The notes under the pieces are model-generated. The model saw only the letters and a list, made by a program, of their open reading frames with translations, made no database searches and was not told the DNA's origin. A program made the position numbers and the translations under genes. This document shows, one piece after another, positions 6,736 to 15,319 of a stretch of 32,267 nt of DNA (positions within the stretch are counted from its first letter, which is position 1; each line of letters opens with the position of its first letter). The DNA comes from Desulfobacterales bacterium (GTDB lineage: Bacteria; Desulfobacterota; Desulfobacteria; Desulfobacterales; Desulfosalsimonadaceae), in contig JAGXLR010000014.1 in the NCBI GenBank assembly GCA_018334555.1, positions 1-32,267 of the forward strand, in the 5' to 3' direction.

Positions 6736-6764
6736 AATAAAACATGAACCCGGGGGGTTGTCAA
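6736..6764 (-). promoter_or_regulatory. candidate sigma-70-type promoter for the CGGC-domain gene
   Basis: On the minus strand there is a perfect TTGACA (6764-6759), then 17 bases and TTTATT (6741-6736), four of six to TATAAT. The region downstream of it is AT-rich and leads to the CGGC gene start at 6627. Confidence 0.45.
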
Positions 6765-6831
6765 GAATCTTGATGGTTTCTAACCAAAATCGTGCTTTTG
6801 CATTGATCTGGACATGGAAGGTTTTGTAATA

Positions 6832-6856
6832 CCTAAATTGAGCGTTTCAATTTAGG
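6832..6856. repeat. 25-bp palindromic member of the CCTAAA...TTTAGG family
   Basis: CCTAAATTGA (6832-6841) and TCAATTTAGG (6847-6856) are perfect inverted arms around GCGTT. The same arms end the longer element at 14787-14897. It lies 45 bp before the HAD-like gene, so it could fold in that leader. Confidence 0.65.
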
Positions 6857-6900
6857 TAATACGTTTATTCAAATAGATAATTCAAATCTGGAGGCGCGGC

Positions 6901-7368
6901 ATGCGAATTCAAATTCCCGGATATGGGGAGCTAACGTTGCAGTCTTTGGTCATGGACTACAACGGGACGCTGGCCATAGACGGCAAACCCGTCGACGGGG
7001 TAAGGGACGCCTTAATCAAACTCTCGGAGGATCTGGACCTCCATGTTTTGACTGCTGATACCTTCGGTATCGCACGCGAAGGGCTCGAAGGCATTCCCTG
7101 CAGGCTGACCATTCTACCAAAAGATGATCAGCAGGGCGGCAAGCTCCGATTCGTTCAGGACCTGGGGCCCGGGCAGACGGTTTCCATAGGCAACGGCCGG
7201 AACGATCAGCTGATGCTTAAGGCCTCCGCCCTGGGTATCGCCGTGATTCTGAAAGAGGGCGCCTCGGTTGAAACCCTTCAAGCTGCGGATGTGGTGTGCC
7301 CCTGCATTGTATCCGCGCTGGAGCTGCTGCTGAATCCGTTGCGGCTGACCGCCACCCTGCGTTCCTGA
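6901..7368 (+). CDS. HAD-superfamily phosphatase-like protein (soluble P-type ATPase-like group)
   Basis: A 155-residue protein with the haloacid dehalogenase core. Motif I is MDYNGTLA (residues 18-25), with the nucleophile Asp19. A following VLTADTFG segment is consistent with motif II, and SIGNGRNDQLML is the acidic motif IV. Motif I has Asn where most HAD phosphatases have a second Asp (DxDGT). I recall that feature from the compact HAD group annotated as soluble P-type ATPases, so phosphotransfer chemistry may differ. There is no cap domain and no membrane segment. GGAGG lies nine bases before the ATG. The DUF1232-DnaJ gene follows 13 bases later, so the two are probably cotranscribed. 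The substrate is unknown. Confidence 0.8.
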   Translation: MRIQIPGYGELTLQSLVMDYNGTLAIDGKPVDGVRDALIKLSEDLDLHVLTADTFGIAREGLEGIPCRLTILPKDDQQGGKLRFVQDLGPGQTVSIGNGRNDQLMLKASALGIAVILKEGASVETLQAADVVCPCIVSALELLLNPLRLTATLRS

Positions 7369-7381
7369 AGAGGAAAAGTAG

Positions 7382-7840
7382 ATGCGGGCGTTCTGGATTG
7401 TCATTGCCATCTTTCTGGTGTGTCTCTATGTCATCAGCCGCGTCGATTTGTTGCCGGATGTGTTTCCCATCGTCGGATGGATAGATGATACGGTTCTGGT
7501 GGGCCTGTTGGTTTATTATCTGCGCTACAGAAAGCTGCCGGCTTTCCTGTCATGGCTGGGGCGGCTGCTGTTCAAAAAATCTGGCGGGGGTTCGGATCAA
7601 ACGGCCGGCTCCTGGAGGACCGAAGAAAGGCGGGATCCGTCGGGGCGGCCGAACAATCCCTATGCCGTGCTGGGCTTAAAACCTAATGCCAACCGGGACG
7701 AAATACATGCGGCCTACCGGGAGCTGGTGCAGAAATACCATCCGGACAAGGTCTCCCATCTGGGCGAGGAATTTCAGGAGATGGCCCAGAAGAGATTCGT
7801 TGAAATCCAGAACGCCTATGATGAACTGATGGGGAAATGA
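7382..7840 (+). CDS. DUF1232-DnaJ-domain membrane protein
   Basis: The 152-residue protein begins with a hydrophobic helix (about 3-17), then YVISRVDLLPDVFPIVGWIDD, which matches the DUF1232 membrane domain, and a second hydrophobic segment (about 38-48). After a polar linker, the C-terminal third (about 93-150) is a J domain with NPYAVLGL and the HPD motif (QKYHPDK) needed to stimulate Hsp70 ATPase. It is probably a membrane-anchored DnaK co-chaperone facing the cytoplasm. It has no zinc-finger or substrate-binding region of a full DnaJ. It follows the HAD gene closely, and its 3' end overlaps the convergent nth by 25 bases. Confidence 0.85.
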   Translation: MRAFWIVIAIFLVCLYVISRVDLLPDVFPIVGWIDDTVLVGLLVYYLRYRKLPAFLSWLGRLLFKKSGGGSDQTAGSWRTEERRDPSGRPNNPYAVLGLKPNANRDEIHAAYRELVQKYHPDKVSHLGEEFQEMAQKRFVEIQNAYDELMGK

Positions 7841-8502
7841 GGCTTTGCAGCCGATCCATTCCCTGACGTCTTATCCGGATAGGGGCAGAGATGCTCCAAA
7901 AAGCAGTTCGGGCAATCCGGTTTTCGCGCCATGCAGACCTCCCGGCCGAAATATATCAGGCGAAGCGAAAAATCGTTCCACTCGGATTCGGGGATGACTT
8001 TCATAAGGTCGTATTCGATTTTTGTGGCGTCCTTGTTGGCGGTCAACCCGAGGCGCTGCGAAATCCTTGATACGTGGGTGTCCACCACAATGCCGGGGAT
8101 ATTATAGGCCGCGCCCAAAACGACGTTGGCGGTTTTACGGCCCACGCCGGGCAGTTTGACCAGATCTTCCAGGTTGTCCGGCACACGGCCGTTGTGCCGT
8201 TCGATCAGGGTGCGGGCGCAGTTTTTTATGCTTTTGGCCTTGTTATGATAGAATCCCGTGGAACGGATAAACCCTTCGATGGCTTCAACCGGCGCGTTGG
8301 CAAAATCCTCGGGGGTTTTCAAGGATTGGAAAAGTTGCCGGGTCACCCGGTTCACCTGGCGGTCCGTGCATTGGGCGGAGAGGATGGTCGCTATCAGCAG
8401 CTGGAATGCATCCTCATGCTTTAGCTGGGTCTTGACATCCGGGTACCGGGAATTTAATATCTGTCGGATTTTTTTGATCCGCTGATTATTTTTGGGTGCC
8501 AA
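7816..8502 (-). CDS. nth: endonuclease III, DNA glycosylase/AP lyase
   Basis: Nth removes oxidised pyrimidines and cleaves at abasic sites in base excision repair. The 228 residues contain the helix-hairpin-helix LPGVGRKTA (117-125) with the catalytic Lys123, the catalytic Asp141 in VVDTHVSRISQRLGL, and the [4Fe-4S] cysteines C190-x6-C197-x2-C200-x5-C206. The length and order of motifs are normal, with a slightly extended C-terminal tail. The gene is convergent with the DnaJ-domain gene, overlapping it by 25 bases, and divergent from the PP-loop gene 42 bp away. Confidence 0.96.
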   Translation of the reverse strand: MAPKNNQRIKKIRQILNSRYPDVKTQLKHEDAFQLLIATILSAQCTDRQVNRVTRQLFQSLKTPEDFANAPVEAIEGFIRSTGFYHNKAKSIKNCARTLIERHNGRVPDNLEDLVKLPGVGRKTANVVLGAAYNIPGIVVDTHVSRISQRLGLTANKDATKIEYDLMKVIPESEWNDFSLRLIYFGREVCMARKPDCPNCFLEHLCPYPDKTSGNGSAAKPHFPISSS

Positions 8503-8544
8503 TTTATTTACCTGTGTCCTTTATCTCGATCCAATACCACGCAT

Positions 8545-9537
8545 ATGGGTTTAAAAAAAGTTAAAGCCCTGGGCCTCTGTTCCGGCGGATTGGACAGCAT
8601 CCTGGCGGCGCTGGTACTCAGGCGGCAGGGTATTTATGTCCAATGGGTGGCGTTTGAAACCCCTTTTTTTTCTGCGGAAAAGGCCCAGAATACCGCCAGT
8701 AAAAATAATATTCCGCTGATTGTCAAGGATATTACCGATCGCTATATCCCGATGCTCAAAAACCCGAGATGCGGGTACGGGCAGGGTATGAACCCCTGTC
8801 TGGACTGCCATGCGCTTATGTTCCGGATTGCCGGTGAAATGATGGCCGAGACCGGGAGCGATTTTATTTTTTCAGGCGAAGTCCTGGGGCAGCGCCCTAT
8901 GTCCCAGACTAAGTCGGGCATGCGCTATGTCGAAAAGCATTCGGGATATGACGGCTATATCCTGAGGCCGTTGAGCGCCCGCTGTTTGCCGGAAACCCGG
9001 ATAGAAAAGGAAGGGCTTGTGGATCGGGAACTTTTATACGGCTTGACCGGCAGATCCAGAAAGCCCCAGATCGCCCTTGCCGAAGAATTTGGGGTGGCGC
9101 ATTATCCGGCGCCCGCCGGGGGCTGCCTGTTAACGGACAAAGGCTATGCCAGTCGGCTGAAGGACTTTCTGGCACATCAGGCGGATTGGACGCGGGCCGA
9201 TCTGGAATTGTTAAAACATGGTCGGCATTTGCGCGTCAATGCGTCCGTCAAGCTAATTGTGGGGAGGAATCAGGCGGATAATGAGGCAATCCTTGCGTAC
9301 TACAGGCAAGAAAGCGATGTATTGATTCGAATGGCGTCCCATCCGGGTCCGGTGGGTTTGATCCCGCACGGGGCGCCGGAGGAGACGGTTAGGTGGGCGG
9401 CATCGGTTTGTGCCGGCTACAGCAAGGCGCCGGCCGGTCAGAGCGCAGAATTAACCGCACATGCGCCCGACGGCGGTCAGAGGATCCAGGTGGCGCCGAT
9501 CCCGAATGAACAGGTTCAGCCGCTGATGATTCCGTAA
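8545..9537 (+). CDS. PP-loop ATPase, MnmA/ThiI-like tRNA thiolation enzyme
   Basis: The 330-residue protein opens with the adenylating PP-loop LCSGGLDS (11-18). It continues with NPCLDCHALMF (C85-x2-C88) and YPAPAGGCLL, giving cysteines that could bind Fe-S or carry sulfur. This layout is that of a MnmA/ThiI-like group of about 330 residues often annotated as thiouridylase or tRNA 2-thiouridylation protein. The N-terminal half activates the tRNA base with ATP; the C-terminal part resembles the RNA-binding region of that group. The exact product (s2U or s4U) cannot be told from sequence. It starts at an ATG with no strong ribosome binding site. A 15-unit heptamer array begins seven bases after its stop codon. 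Confidence 0.78.
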   Translation: MGLKKVKALGLCSGGLDSILAALVLRRQGIYVQWVAFETPFFSAEKAQNTASKNNIPLIVKDITDRYIPMLKNPRCGYGQGMNPCLDCHALMFRIAGEMMAETGSDFIFSGEVLGQRPMSQTKSGMRYVEKHSGYDGYILRPLSARCLPETRIEKEGLVDRELLYGLTGRSRKPQIALAEEFGVAHYPAPAGGCLLTDKGYASRLKDFLAHQADWTRADLELLKHGRHLRVNASVKLIVGRNQADNEAILAYYRQESDVLIRMASHPGPVGLIPHGAPEETVRWAASVCAGYSKAPAGQSAELTAHAPDGGQRIQVAPIPNEQVQPLMIP

Positions 9538-9543
9538 GATCTG

Positions 9544-9648
9544 GGTATTGGGTATTAGGTATCAGGTATCAGGTATTAGGTATCAGGTATTAGGTGTTGG
9601 GTATTAGGTATTAGGTGTTGGGTATCAGGTGTTGGGTATCAGGTGTTG
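9544..9648. repeat. 15-unit heptamer tandem repeat, GGTRTYR
   Basis: Exactly fifteen 7-bp units without interruption: GGTATTA, GGTATCA and GGTGTTG variants in mixed order (105 bp). The last six units tend to alternate GGTGTTG with GGTATCA, as if a 14-bp higher-order unit had expanded. It lies in the 3' flank of the PP-loop gene, outside any gene. Such arrays vary in copy number between strains. Confidence 0.93.
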
Positions 9649-9679
9649 GCTCAGCCGTCAATTGCAAGTCTGGCCAAAT

Positions 9680-9751
9680 TGTCATTTCGAGCGGCAGCGA
9701 GAAATCTTTTACAGACAAGATTCCTCGTTGCTTGCGCTTCTCGAAATGACA
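9680..9751. repeat. 72-bp TGTCAT...ATGACA hairpin repeat
   Basis: Second full copy of the 72-bp hairpin unit, with arms TGTCATTTCGAGCGGCAGCG and the imperfect complement ending CGAAATGACA. It lacks the AT-rich tail seen at 3143-3192. It lies between the convergent PP-loop and rlmN genes. Confidence 0.88.
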
Positions 9752-9799
9752 GTAGCGGAAGGCAGAGACTAGGGTGCCGAGGTTTTTAAACCTTTCCCC

Positions 9800-10840
9800 C
9801 TATCCCTTCCCTCTCAGCTGTCCGCAGGCCGCTGATATGTCGCCCCCCTTGCTCCAGCGAATAACGGCCGTATAGTGTTTTTGCAGGAGCTCCGCCTGAA
9901 AGGCCTCAATTACCGATTCTTCAGGGCGCTTGAACCCGCTTTCCGGGTGTTCGTTAAACGGGATGAGGTTGATTTTGGCTTTTACCGGCCGCAGGAGTCT
10001 CGCCAGGCGCCGGGCATCTTCGATCCGGTCGTTGACATCTTTGATGAGGATGTATTCGAAGGTGATCCGGTCCCTTGGCGAAAGTGAATATTCGGTGCAT
10101 GCGGCGATCAGCTGTTCCAGCGGATACTTCCTGTTGATCGGCATCAGCATGTCCCGCGTCTCATTATCGCCGGCGTTTAATGAGACCGCGAGCCGGATTT
10201 TGGTATCCCGGGCCAGGTCCTTCAGGCGGGGGACAATGCCGGCGGTGGAGAGGGTGATGCGGCGGTTCGAGAAGCCAAGGCCGATACGATTGTCTGTCAT
10301 GAGGTCGATGGCCCGGCGAACATTTTCATAGTTGGCCAGCGGCTCCCCCATCCCCATCAATACGATATTTGTCAGCGGGGGGGCGTCCTCTGGGAGTTCC
10401 TCGTAAACCCCCTGTATCTGGTCCAGGATTTCCGCCTTGCTCAGGTTCCGGGTCAACCCGTTTTTGCCGGTCATGCAGAAGCGGCAGCCCATTGCACAGC
10501 CCACCTGGGTGGAGATGCACAGCGTGTAATGGTTACGCTCCGGTATCAGCACGCTTTCGATGGTATTACCGTCCTTTAAGACGAACAGATATTTTCGGGA
10601 ACCATCAGCGGAGGTTTCCTCCCGGCTGATCATGGGCGGCGTAATGGTAAAGTGCCTGTCAAGCAATTGCCGGGTGGGCTTTGATATGTCTGTCATGTCG
10701 TGAAACGATTTGGCCCGCCGGGCATAGAGCCAGCGCAGAATCTGTTCGTTTCTGAATTTCGGCAGTCCTTGGGCTGCTACCCACTCGGCCAGCCGGGTTC
10801 TGTCCAAATCCTTTATTTCCTGGGGCGTATTTGATAACAT
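9800..10840 (-). CDS. rlmN: dual-specificity 23S rRNA A2503/tRNA A37 C2-methyltransferase
   Basis: RlmN is a radical-SAM enzyme that methylates C2 of A2503 in 23S rRNA and of A37 in some tRNAs. The 346 residues include the cluster motif C115-x3-C119-x2-C122 within TQVGCAMGCRFCMTG, the GMGEPL and LSTAGIVPRL segments, and the C-terminal catalytic cysteine (C339) in SAACGQLRG. Length and motifs are normal. Its ATG lacks a clear Shine-Dalgarno. It stands alone, convergent with the PP-loop gene and divergent from ffh. Confidence 0.97.
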   Translation of the reverse strand: MLSNTPQEIKDLDRTRLAEWVAAQGLPKFRNEQILRWLYARRAKSFHDMTDISKPTRQLLDRHFTITPPMISREETSADGSRKYLFVLKDGNTIESVLIPERNHYTLCISTQVGCAMGCRFCMTGKNGLTRNLSKAEILDQIQGVYEELPEDAPPLTNIVLMGMGEPLANYENVRRAIDLMTDNRIGLGFSNRRITLSTAGIVPRLKDLARDTKIRLAVSLNAGDNETRDMLMPINRKYPLEQLIAACTEYSLSPRDRITFEYILIKDVNDRIEDARRLARLLRPVKAKINLIPFNEHPESGFKRPEESVIEAFQAELLQKHYTAVIRWSKGGDISAACGQLRGKG

Positions 10841-10947
10841 TTTATATTTAGGATAGCGTAATTACCGGTGTGCCAACCGGGCCAATGAGTTTTTTTAAAA
10901 TATATCCATGCGGCTTCGGAAGGCAAGCGCATGCGGCTATATTTTTC

Positions 10948-10976
10948 TTGACATAGCACCAATAAAATTTTAATTT
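10948..10976 (+). promoter_or_regulatory. candidate sigma-70-type promoter of the ffh cluster
   Basis: TTGACA (10948-10953) is a perfect -35. A -10 is either TTTAAT at 10969 (spacer 15) or TAATTT at 10971 (spacer 17). It lies about 30-60 bp before the ffh start and is the only good promoter candidate seen ahead of the cluster. Confidence 0.5.
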
Positions 10977-11007
10977 CAAGAGTTTAGTTAAAAATTTGGG
11001 TAAGGTT

Positions 11008-12342
11008 ATGTTTGATAATCTAAGTGATCGACTGAATTCGGTTTTTAAAAAGCTGAAGGGGGAGGGTAAGCTCTCCGAGAAAAATATCGAGGACGGCCTG
11101 CGGGAAGTCCGTATGGCCCTCCTGGAGGCGGATACCCATTACAGGGTCGTCAAAAAACTGATCGCCGAAATAAAGGAGCGCGCCGTCGGCCAGGAAGTGC
11201 TCTCCAGTTTGACGCCCGGCCAGCAGGTTATAAAGATCGTCAATGACGAGCTAACCGCTTTGATGGGCAGTCAGCACGAGGATATCGACCTCTCCGGGCC
11301 GTCGCCGGCGTCCATAATGCTGGTTGGGCTCCAGGGTTCGGGTAAAACAACGTCTGCCGGAAAGCTGGCGGTTCACCTGCGTAAGAAAGGCAAAAGCCCC
11401 TATCTGGTGCCGGTGGATGTCTACCGGCCGGCGGCCATTGATCAGCTGACAAAGCTTGCGGATGAGTTGTCCGTTCCCGTTTTTCCGTCGCGTACGGATA
11501 TGGATCCGGTCGAGATCAGCCGGAAAGCCTGGGAGGCGGCGCAGCAGGAGGGATGTGATGTGCTGATTCTGGACACCGCCGGGCGGCTCCATATTGATGA
11601 AGACCTGATGGCTGAACTGGTGGGCATTAAAAAGGCCCTCCAGCCCTCCGATATCATGCTGGTGGCGGACGCTATGACCGGCCAGGATGCGGTCAACATC
11701 GCCCAGTCTTTTAACGAGGAGCTGGATATAGACGGTGTGATTCTGTCCAAGATGGACGGCGATGCCCGCGGCGGGGCGGCCCTGTCCATTAAATCCATCA
11801 CCGGCAAACCGATCAAGTTTATCGGTGTGGGTGAAAAGACCAATGCGCTGGAACCGTTTCATCCGGATCGGATGTCATCGCGGATACTGGGGATGGGCGA
11901 TATGCTCTCCTTCATCGAAAAAGCCCAGAGCAGCGTGGATGAGAAAAAAGCCGCCGATTTGGAGAAAAAACTCCGCAAGAGCGAATTCACACTCGAAGAT
12001 TTTCGTGATCAGATGTCGCAGGTCCGAAAGATGGGCTCGTTAACGGACCTGATCAAGATGATTCCGGGGGTAGGTAAAAGCAAGCAGTTGAAAAATATGG
12101 ATGTTGATGACCGCGAGCTGGTTAAGATCGAGGCGATTATCAACTCCATGACGAAGCAGGAGCGTCGGCAGCACAATATTATCAACGGCAGCCGCAGAAA
12201 AAGGATTGCAAAAGGCAGCGGAACCAGTGTACAAGATGTAAATAGGCTGCTTAAGAATTATTCTCAGGTACTTAAAATGATCAAAAAGCTAAACAAAGGC
12301 GGTATGATGAAAGAACTCGGCCGCGGGATGATGCCTTTTTAA
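11008..12342 (+). CDS. ffh: signal recognition particle GTPase Ffh
   Basis: Ffh binds signal sequences on nascent chains and, with 4.5S RNA and FtsY, delivers them to the membrane. The 444 residues show the N domain ([16 protein letters not shown]), G-domain motifs [24 protein letters not shown] and DGDARGGAA, and a C-terminal M domain with [20 protein letters not shown] and a methionine-rich tail ending GMMPF. I place the start at the ATG at 11008, which gives the family N-terminus and has TAAGG upstream, rather than an in-frame TTG 12 bases earlier. It heads the rightward translation cluster. Confidence 0.97.
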   Translation: MFDNLSDRLNSVFKKLKGEGKLSEKNIEDGLREVRMALLEADTHYRVVKKLIAEIKERAVGQEVLSSLTPGQQVIKIVNDELTALMGSQHEDIDLSGPSPASIMLVGLQGSGKTTSAGKLAVHLRKKGKSPYLVPVDVYRPAAIDQLTKLADELSVPVFPSRTDMDPVEISRKAWEAAQQEGCDVLILDTAGRLHIDEDLMAELVGIKKALQPSDIMLVADAMTGQDAVNIAQSFNEELDIDGVILSKMDGDARGGAALSIKSITGKPIKFIGVGEKTNALEPFHPDRMSSRILGMGDMLSFIEKAQSSVDEKKAADLEKKLRKSEFTLEDFRDQMSQVRKMGSLTDLIKMIPGVGKSKQLKNMDVDDRELVKIEAIINSMTKQERRQHNIINGSRRKRIAKGSGTSVQDVNRLLKNYSQVLKMIKKLNKGGMMKELGRGMMPF

Positions 12343-12358
12343 AGGAGTGGTAATCGAT

Positions 12359-12601
12359 ATGGCAGTGAGAATCAGATTGGCTAGATTTGGGGCAAAAAAA
12401 CATCCGTTTTATCGGATTGTTGTTGCCGATGGACGGTATCCGCGTGACGGCAGGTTCCTGGAAACAGTGGGGACCTATAATCCGATGGTGGAGCCGTCTG
12501 AGGTGACGATTAAACAGGATCGTATGCAATACTGGCTCGGCCGGGGGGCAACTCCCACCAGCACGGTTAACAGCCTGATCAAAAAACAAGGAGTTTCCTG
12601 A
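12359..12601 (+). CDS. rpsP: 30S ribosomal protein S16
   Basis: An 80-residue protein starting [22 protein letters not shown] and containing [19 protein letters not shown], diagnostic for S16, an assembly protein of the 30S subunit. AAAGGAGTGG (12341-12350) fixes the ATG at 12359, not an in-frame GTG 12 bases earlier. It follows ffh by 16 bases. The order ffh-rpsP-khpA-rimM-trmD-rplS is widely conserved. Confidence 0.97.
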   Translation: MAVRIRLARFGAKKHPFYRIVVADGRYPRDGRFLETVGTYNPMVEPSEVTIKQDRMQYWLGRGATPTSTVNSLIKKQGVS

Positions 12602-12679
12602 CGACCTGCTAAGTCTTGCTTTGATAGGTTGGTAGCTTGTACGTCCTTAATTCCCAGAATCGATTAAAGGAGTCGGGCA

Positions 12680-12913
12680 ATGAAAGATCTGATCACTTAT
12701 ATTGCGAAATCACTGGTGGACAATCCGGACGAGGTGGTGGTAACCGAAGTGGGAGGTGACCAGACCACGGTTTTGGAGCTAAAGGTGGCAAAGGAGGATC
12801 TGGGAAAGGTAATCGGGAAGCAGGGAAGAACGGCACGCGCCATGCGAACCTTGTTAAGCGCCGCATCAGCGAAAAACAGGAAACGGACTGTCCTGGAAAT
12901 CGTAGAAGATTGA
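12680..12913 (+). CDS. khpA: KH-domain RNA-binding protein KhpA
   Basis: A 77-residue single KH domain with the nucleic-acid-binding loop [16 protein letters not shown] (GKQG as the GxxG element). KhpA proteins are small RNA chaperones that often pair with KhpB/Jag; they lie between rpsP and rimM in many genomes, as here. AAAGGAG precedes the ATG. rimM begins only four bases after its stop. Confidence 0.93.
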   Translation: MKDLITYIAKSLVDNPDEVVVTEVGGDQTTVLELKVAKEDLGKVIGKQGRTARAMRTLLSAASAKNRKRTVLEIVED

Positions 12914-12917
12914 AGGG

Positions 12918-13427
12918 ATGCAAGCGGGCGGTGACCACCTTCACATCGGAACGATTGTGGGGGCTCACGGTGTAAAGGGTTGGGTAAGGGTCGTATCTTT
13001 TGCGGAGACTTCTAAACCTTTTACGCCGGGTAGACGGATATATATCAAAAAAACCGACGGCCGCCCGGCAGCCTACACGGTCCGTGATTACCAGCCTTAT
13101 AAGAATATACTGAGAGTGTCTTTTGAGATGATTGCCACGCGGGATGCCGCGGAAGATGTGGTGGGTGCGCAGCTTTTTATCAATCGCTCGGAGCTTCCCG
13201 AACCTGAGGACGACAGCTGGTACTGGCATGACCTGATCGGGCTTGCGGTCTACCAGGAGGATACCTATATCGGGCGGGTTGAAAACATCTTTGCCACCGG
13301 CAGTAATGATGTACTGGTGGTTAGGCACGAAGGCGGCGAACGGCTGATTCCGTTGATTGAATCCATTATCCGGCAAATCGATCTTGAGAAGAAAACGATA
13401 CGGGTCGACCTTCCGGAGGGCCTTTAA
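12918..13427 (+). CDS. rimM: 16S rRNA processing protein RimM
   Basis: RimM helps assemble the head of the 30S subunit and binds S19. The 169 residues have the N-terminal RimM fold ([20 protein letters not shown], from residue 8) and a C-terminal PRC barrel ([11 protein letters not shown]...[25 protein letters not shown]). Length and ends are normal. It follows khpA by four bases and precedes trmD by 13. Confidence 0.95.
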   Translation: MQAGGDHLHIGTIVGAHGVKGWVRVVSFAETSKPFTPGRRIYIKKTDGRPAAYTVRDYQPYKNILRVSFEMIATRDAAEDVVGAQLFINRSELPEPEDDSWYWHDLIGLAVYQEDTYIGRVENIFATGSNDVLVVRHEGGERLIPLIESIIRQIDLEKKTIRVDLPEGL

Positions 13428-13440
13428 ACGGGCCGGACCG

Positions 13441-14190
13441 ATGGATTACGGCATTCTGACAATTTTTCCGGGGATTTTTGACTCGTTTCTGGCCCACGGT
13501 ATCATCCGTCGGGCGGTCGCCGACGGAATCATTACGGTTTCGGTAACAGATATTCGAGATTTTGCCAAAGGCAGACACCGGGAAACCGATGATCGGCCCT
13601 ATGGCGGGGGCGCCGGCATGGTGATGAAGCCCGAACCGCTGGCCGAAGCAATTAAGACCGTACGGAATAAGCAGCCGGATGCAAAAACGATTCTGTTGTC
13701 GCCGCAGGGAAGGCCGTTTCAGCAGCAGACAGCCGACGAGCTGGCGCGTGAGAACGGTTTGATTTTTATTTGCGGCCGCTATGAAGGCGTTGATGAGCGT
13801 GTTTGCCGGGCGTATATCGACGAAGAGGTCTCCATCGGCGATTATATACTGACCGGCGGAGAGCCGGCGGCAATGGTGATTATCGACGCCGTTACCCGGC
13901 TTTTGCCGGGCTCTCTGGGCTGCGAGGACTCTGCCGAAAAGGATTCCTTTTCAGACGGCCGCCTTGAGCATCCCCATTACACCAGGCCGCCGGTATTTGA
14001 GGGGGAAGCAGTCCCAGAGGTCCTGCTTTCCGGCAATCATGCCGCCATTGAGACGTGGCGGTTTGAGGAGGCGCTGTTGAGAACGCTCGTCAGACGACCG
14101 GATCTGCTGGCAAACCGGGCACTCTCAAAAGCGGAAGAGGAAGTTTTGAAAAGGTGGTGCCGCCATATTGAAAAACTGGTCGCCGAGTAG
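13441..14190 (+). CDS. trmD: tRNA (guanine37-N1)-methyltransferase
   Basis: TrmD, a knotted SPOUT enzyme, methylates G37 next to the anticodon and prevents +1 frameshifts. The 249 residues show [21 protein letters not shown] at the N-terminus, [27 protein letters not shown] and [21 protein letters not shown], all signature segments. The ATG at 13441 gives the family N-terminus; a longer in-frame extension into rimM is not needed. Its end overlaps the next gene by 23 bases. Confidence 0.97.
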   Translation: MDYGILTIFPGIFDSFLAHGIIRRAVADGIITVSVTDIRDFAKGRHRETDDRPYGGGAGMVMKPEPLAEAIKTVRNKQPDAKTILLSPQGRPFQQQTADELARENGLIFICGRYEGVDERVCRAYIDEEVSIGDYILTGGEPAAMVIIDAVTRLLPGSLGCEDSAEKDSFSDGRLEHPHYTRPPVFEGEAVPEVLLSGNHAAIETWRFEEALLRTLVRRPDLLANRALSKAEEEVLKRWCRHIEKLVAE

Positions 14191-14746
14191 CGTTTATCTC
14201 GCACTGCTGCACCATCCGGTGAAGAATAAAAACGGGGAGACCATTGCATCTGCCGTTACCAATCTGGATTTGCATGATCTGTCCCGGGTGGCAAAAACTT
14301 ATGGCGTAACTGCCGTTTATGTGATAACCCCCCTTACGGACCAGCAGGCGTTGGTCCGTAAAATAATTTCACACTGGCAGGAAGGCTGGGGATCGGCATA
14401 CAACCCCAAACGCCGGGAGGCGCTCAATCTGGTCCGGGTTATTGAAAGCCTTGATGCGGCTGTTGATGAAATAGGCTCCCTGGAACCGGGGCGGCCCGTT
14501 CGGACAATTGCCACAGGCGCTGAAAAAAATAACGGTGTGATATCGTTTGCCGCGTGTCGGCAGAAGCTGACCTCCGAATCGGCGGCATATCTGTTGATGC
14601 TGGGAACGGCCTGGGGGTTGACGATGGATATCATCGCATCCGCCGATTATGTGCTCGCACCGATTCGGGGCAATACCGGCTACAACCATCTGCCGGTGCG
14701 CGCTGCCGCCGCCATTATATTGGACAGGGTGTTGGGAACGGAATAG
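14168..14746 (+). CDS. SPOUT-family RNA methyltransferase of the trmD operon
   Basis: A 192-residue protein beginning, after a few residues, with [32 protein letters not shown] and ending [23 protein letters not shown]. This matches, as I remember it, the SAM-dependent RNA methyltransferase family found beside trmD in some bacteria. The C-terminal [13 protein letters not shown] segment is where the knot would bind SAM. Its RNA target is not known to me. The TTG at 14168 is the only plausible start and lies inside trmD, which suggests translational coupling. A 203-base gap with repeats separates it from rplS. Confidence 0.78.
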   Translation: MKNWSPSSVYLALLHHPVKNKNGETIASAVTNLDLHDLSRVAKTYGVTAVYVITPLTDQQALVRKIISHWQEGWGSAYNPKRREALNLVRVIESLDAAVDEIGSLEPGRPVRTIATGAEKNNGVISFAACRQKLTSESAAYLLMLGTAWGLTMDIIASADYVLAPIRGNTGYNHLPVRAAAAIILDRVLGTE

Positions 14747-14786
14747 CCGATCCTGAACGATTAATATTGAATCAATCAACTAGAAA

Positions 14787-14897
14787 CCTAAATTGAAAAT
14801 CCCGGCGGGTTTCAAATTTTTTGATCAAAAAATGATTCAATATCCTAGAAATAAAATAAAAATTAAATCTTCAAAAAATTGAAACGCTCAATTTAGG
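14787..14897. repeat. 111-bp element with 10-bp inverted ends, containing a 54-bp CCTA...TTTAGG repeat
   Basis: CCTAAATTGA (14787-14796) and TCAATTTAGG (14888-14897) are perfect 10-bp inverted ends. The right half, 14844-14897, is a 54-bp copy nearly identical to 4606-4659. The left half carries further palindromes (TTTTTTGATCAAAAAA). It sits between the SPOUT methyltransferase gene and rplS, within an otherwise tight operon, and encodes nothing. Confidence 0.75.
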
Positions 14898-14949
14898 AGA
14901 AATACGGATCAGGCATGTTGGCCTGATGAATACAGAGACTGAGGTTGTC

Positions 14950-15297
14950 ATGGAAAAGATTAAGCAGATTGAAAGGGAACACCTGCGGCTCGATTATCCG
15001 GAGTTTTTCCCAGGGGATACGATACGGGTTCATGTTCGCATCAGGGAAGGCGAAAAAGAGCGGGTACAGGTTTTCAAGGGCGTGGTGATCAGCAAAAGAA
15101 AGGGTACGACCAATGCCACCATCACCGTGCGAAAGGTATCCTACGGGGTTGGCGTGGAACGGATCTTTCCCCTGAATTCACCGAGTATTGATAAAATTGA
15201 GGTTGTCGCCCATGGACGGGTCCGCCGGTCCAAAATCTACTACCTGAGGAATCTCAGGGGTAAAGCCGCACGGATCAAAGAGCTCCGACGAAATTAA
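14950..15297 (+). CDS. rplS: 50S ribosomal protein L19
   Basis: L19 lies at the interface of the ribosomal subunits. The 115 residues begin [23 protein letters not shown] and contain [14 protein letters not shown] and [17 protein letters not shown], typical of the family. I choose the ATG at 14950, which gives the usual N-terminus and has GAGG five bases upstream. An in-frame ATG at 14926 would add eight residues and lacks a good ribosome binding site. Confidence 0.96.
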   Translation: MEKIKQIEREHLRLDYPEFFPGDTIRVHVRIREGEKERVQVFKGVVISKRKGTTNATITVRKVSYGVGVERIFPLNSPSIDKIEVVAHGRVRRSKIYYLRNLRGKAARIKELRRN

Positions 15298-15319
15298 TGC
15301 GTTCGGCCAATAAGCAGGT

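Noticed and set aside
9544-9648. CRISPR array
   Set aside because: The units are seven bases and directly adjacent, with no spacers, and no cas gene is present.
11251-11862. 203-codon minus-strand frame opposite ffh
   Set aside because: A shadow of ffh on the opposite strand with no family motifs.
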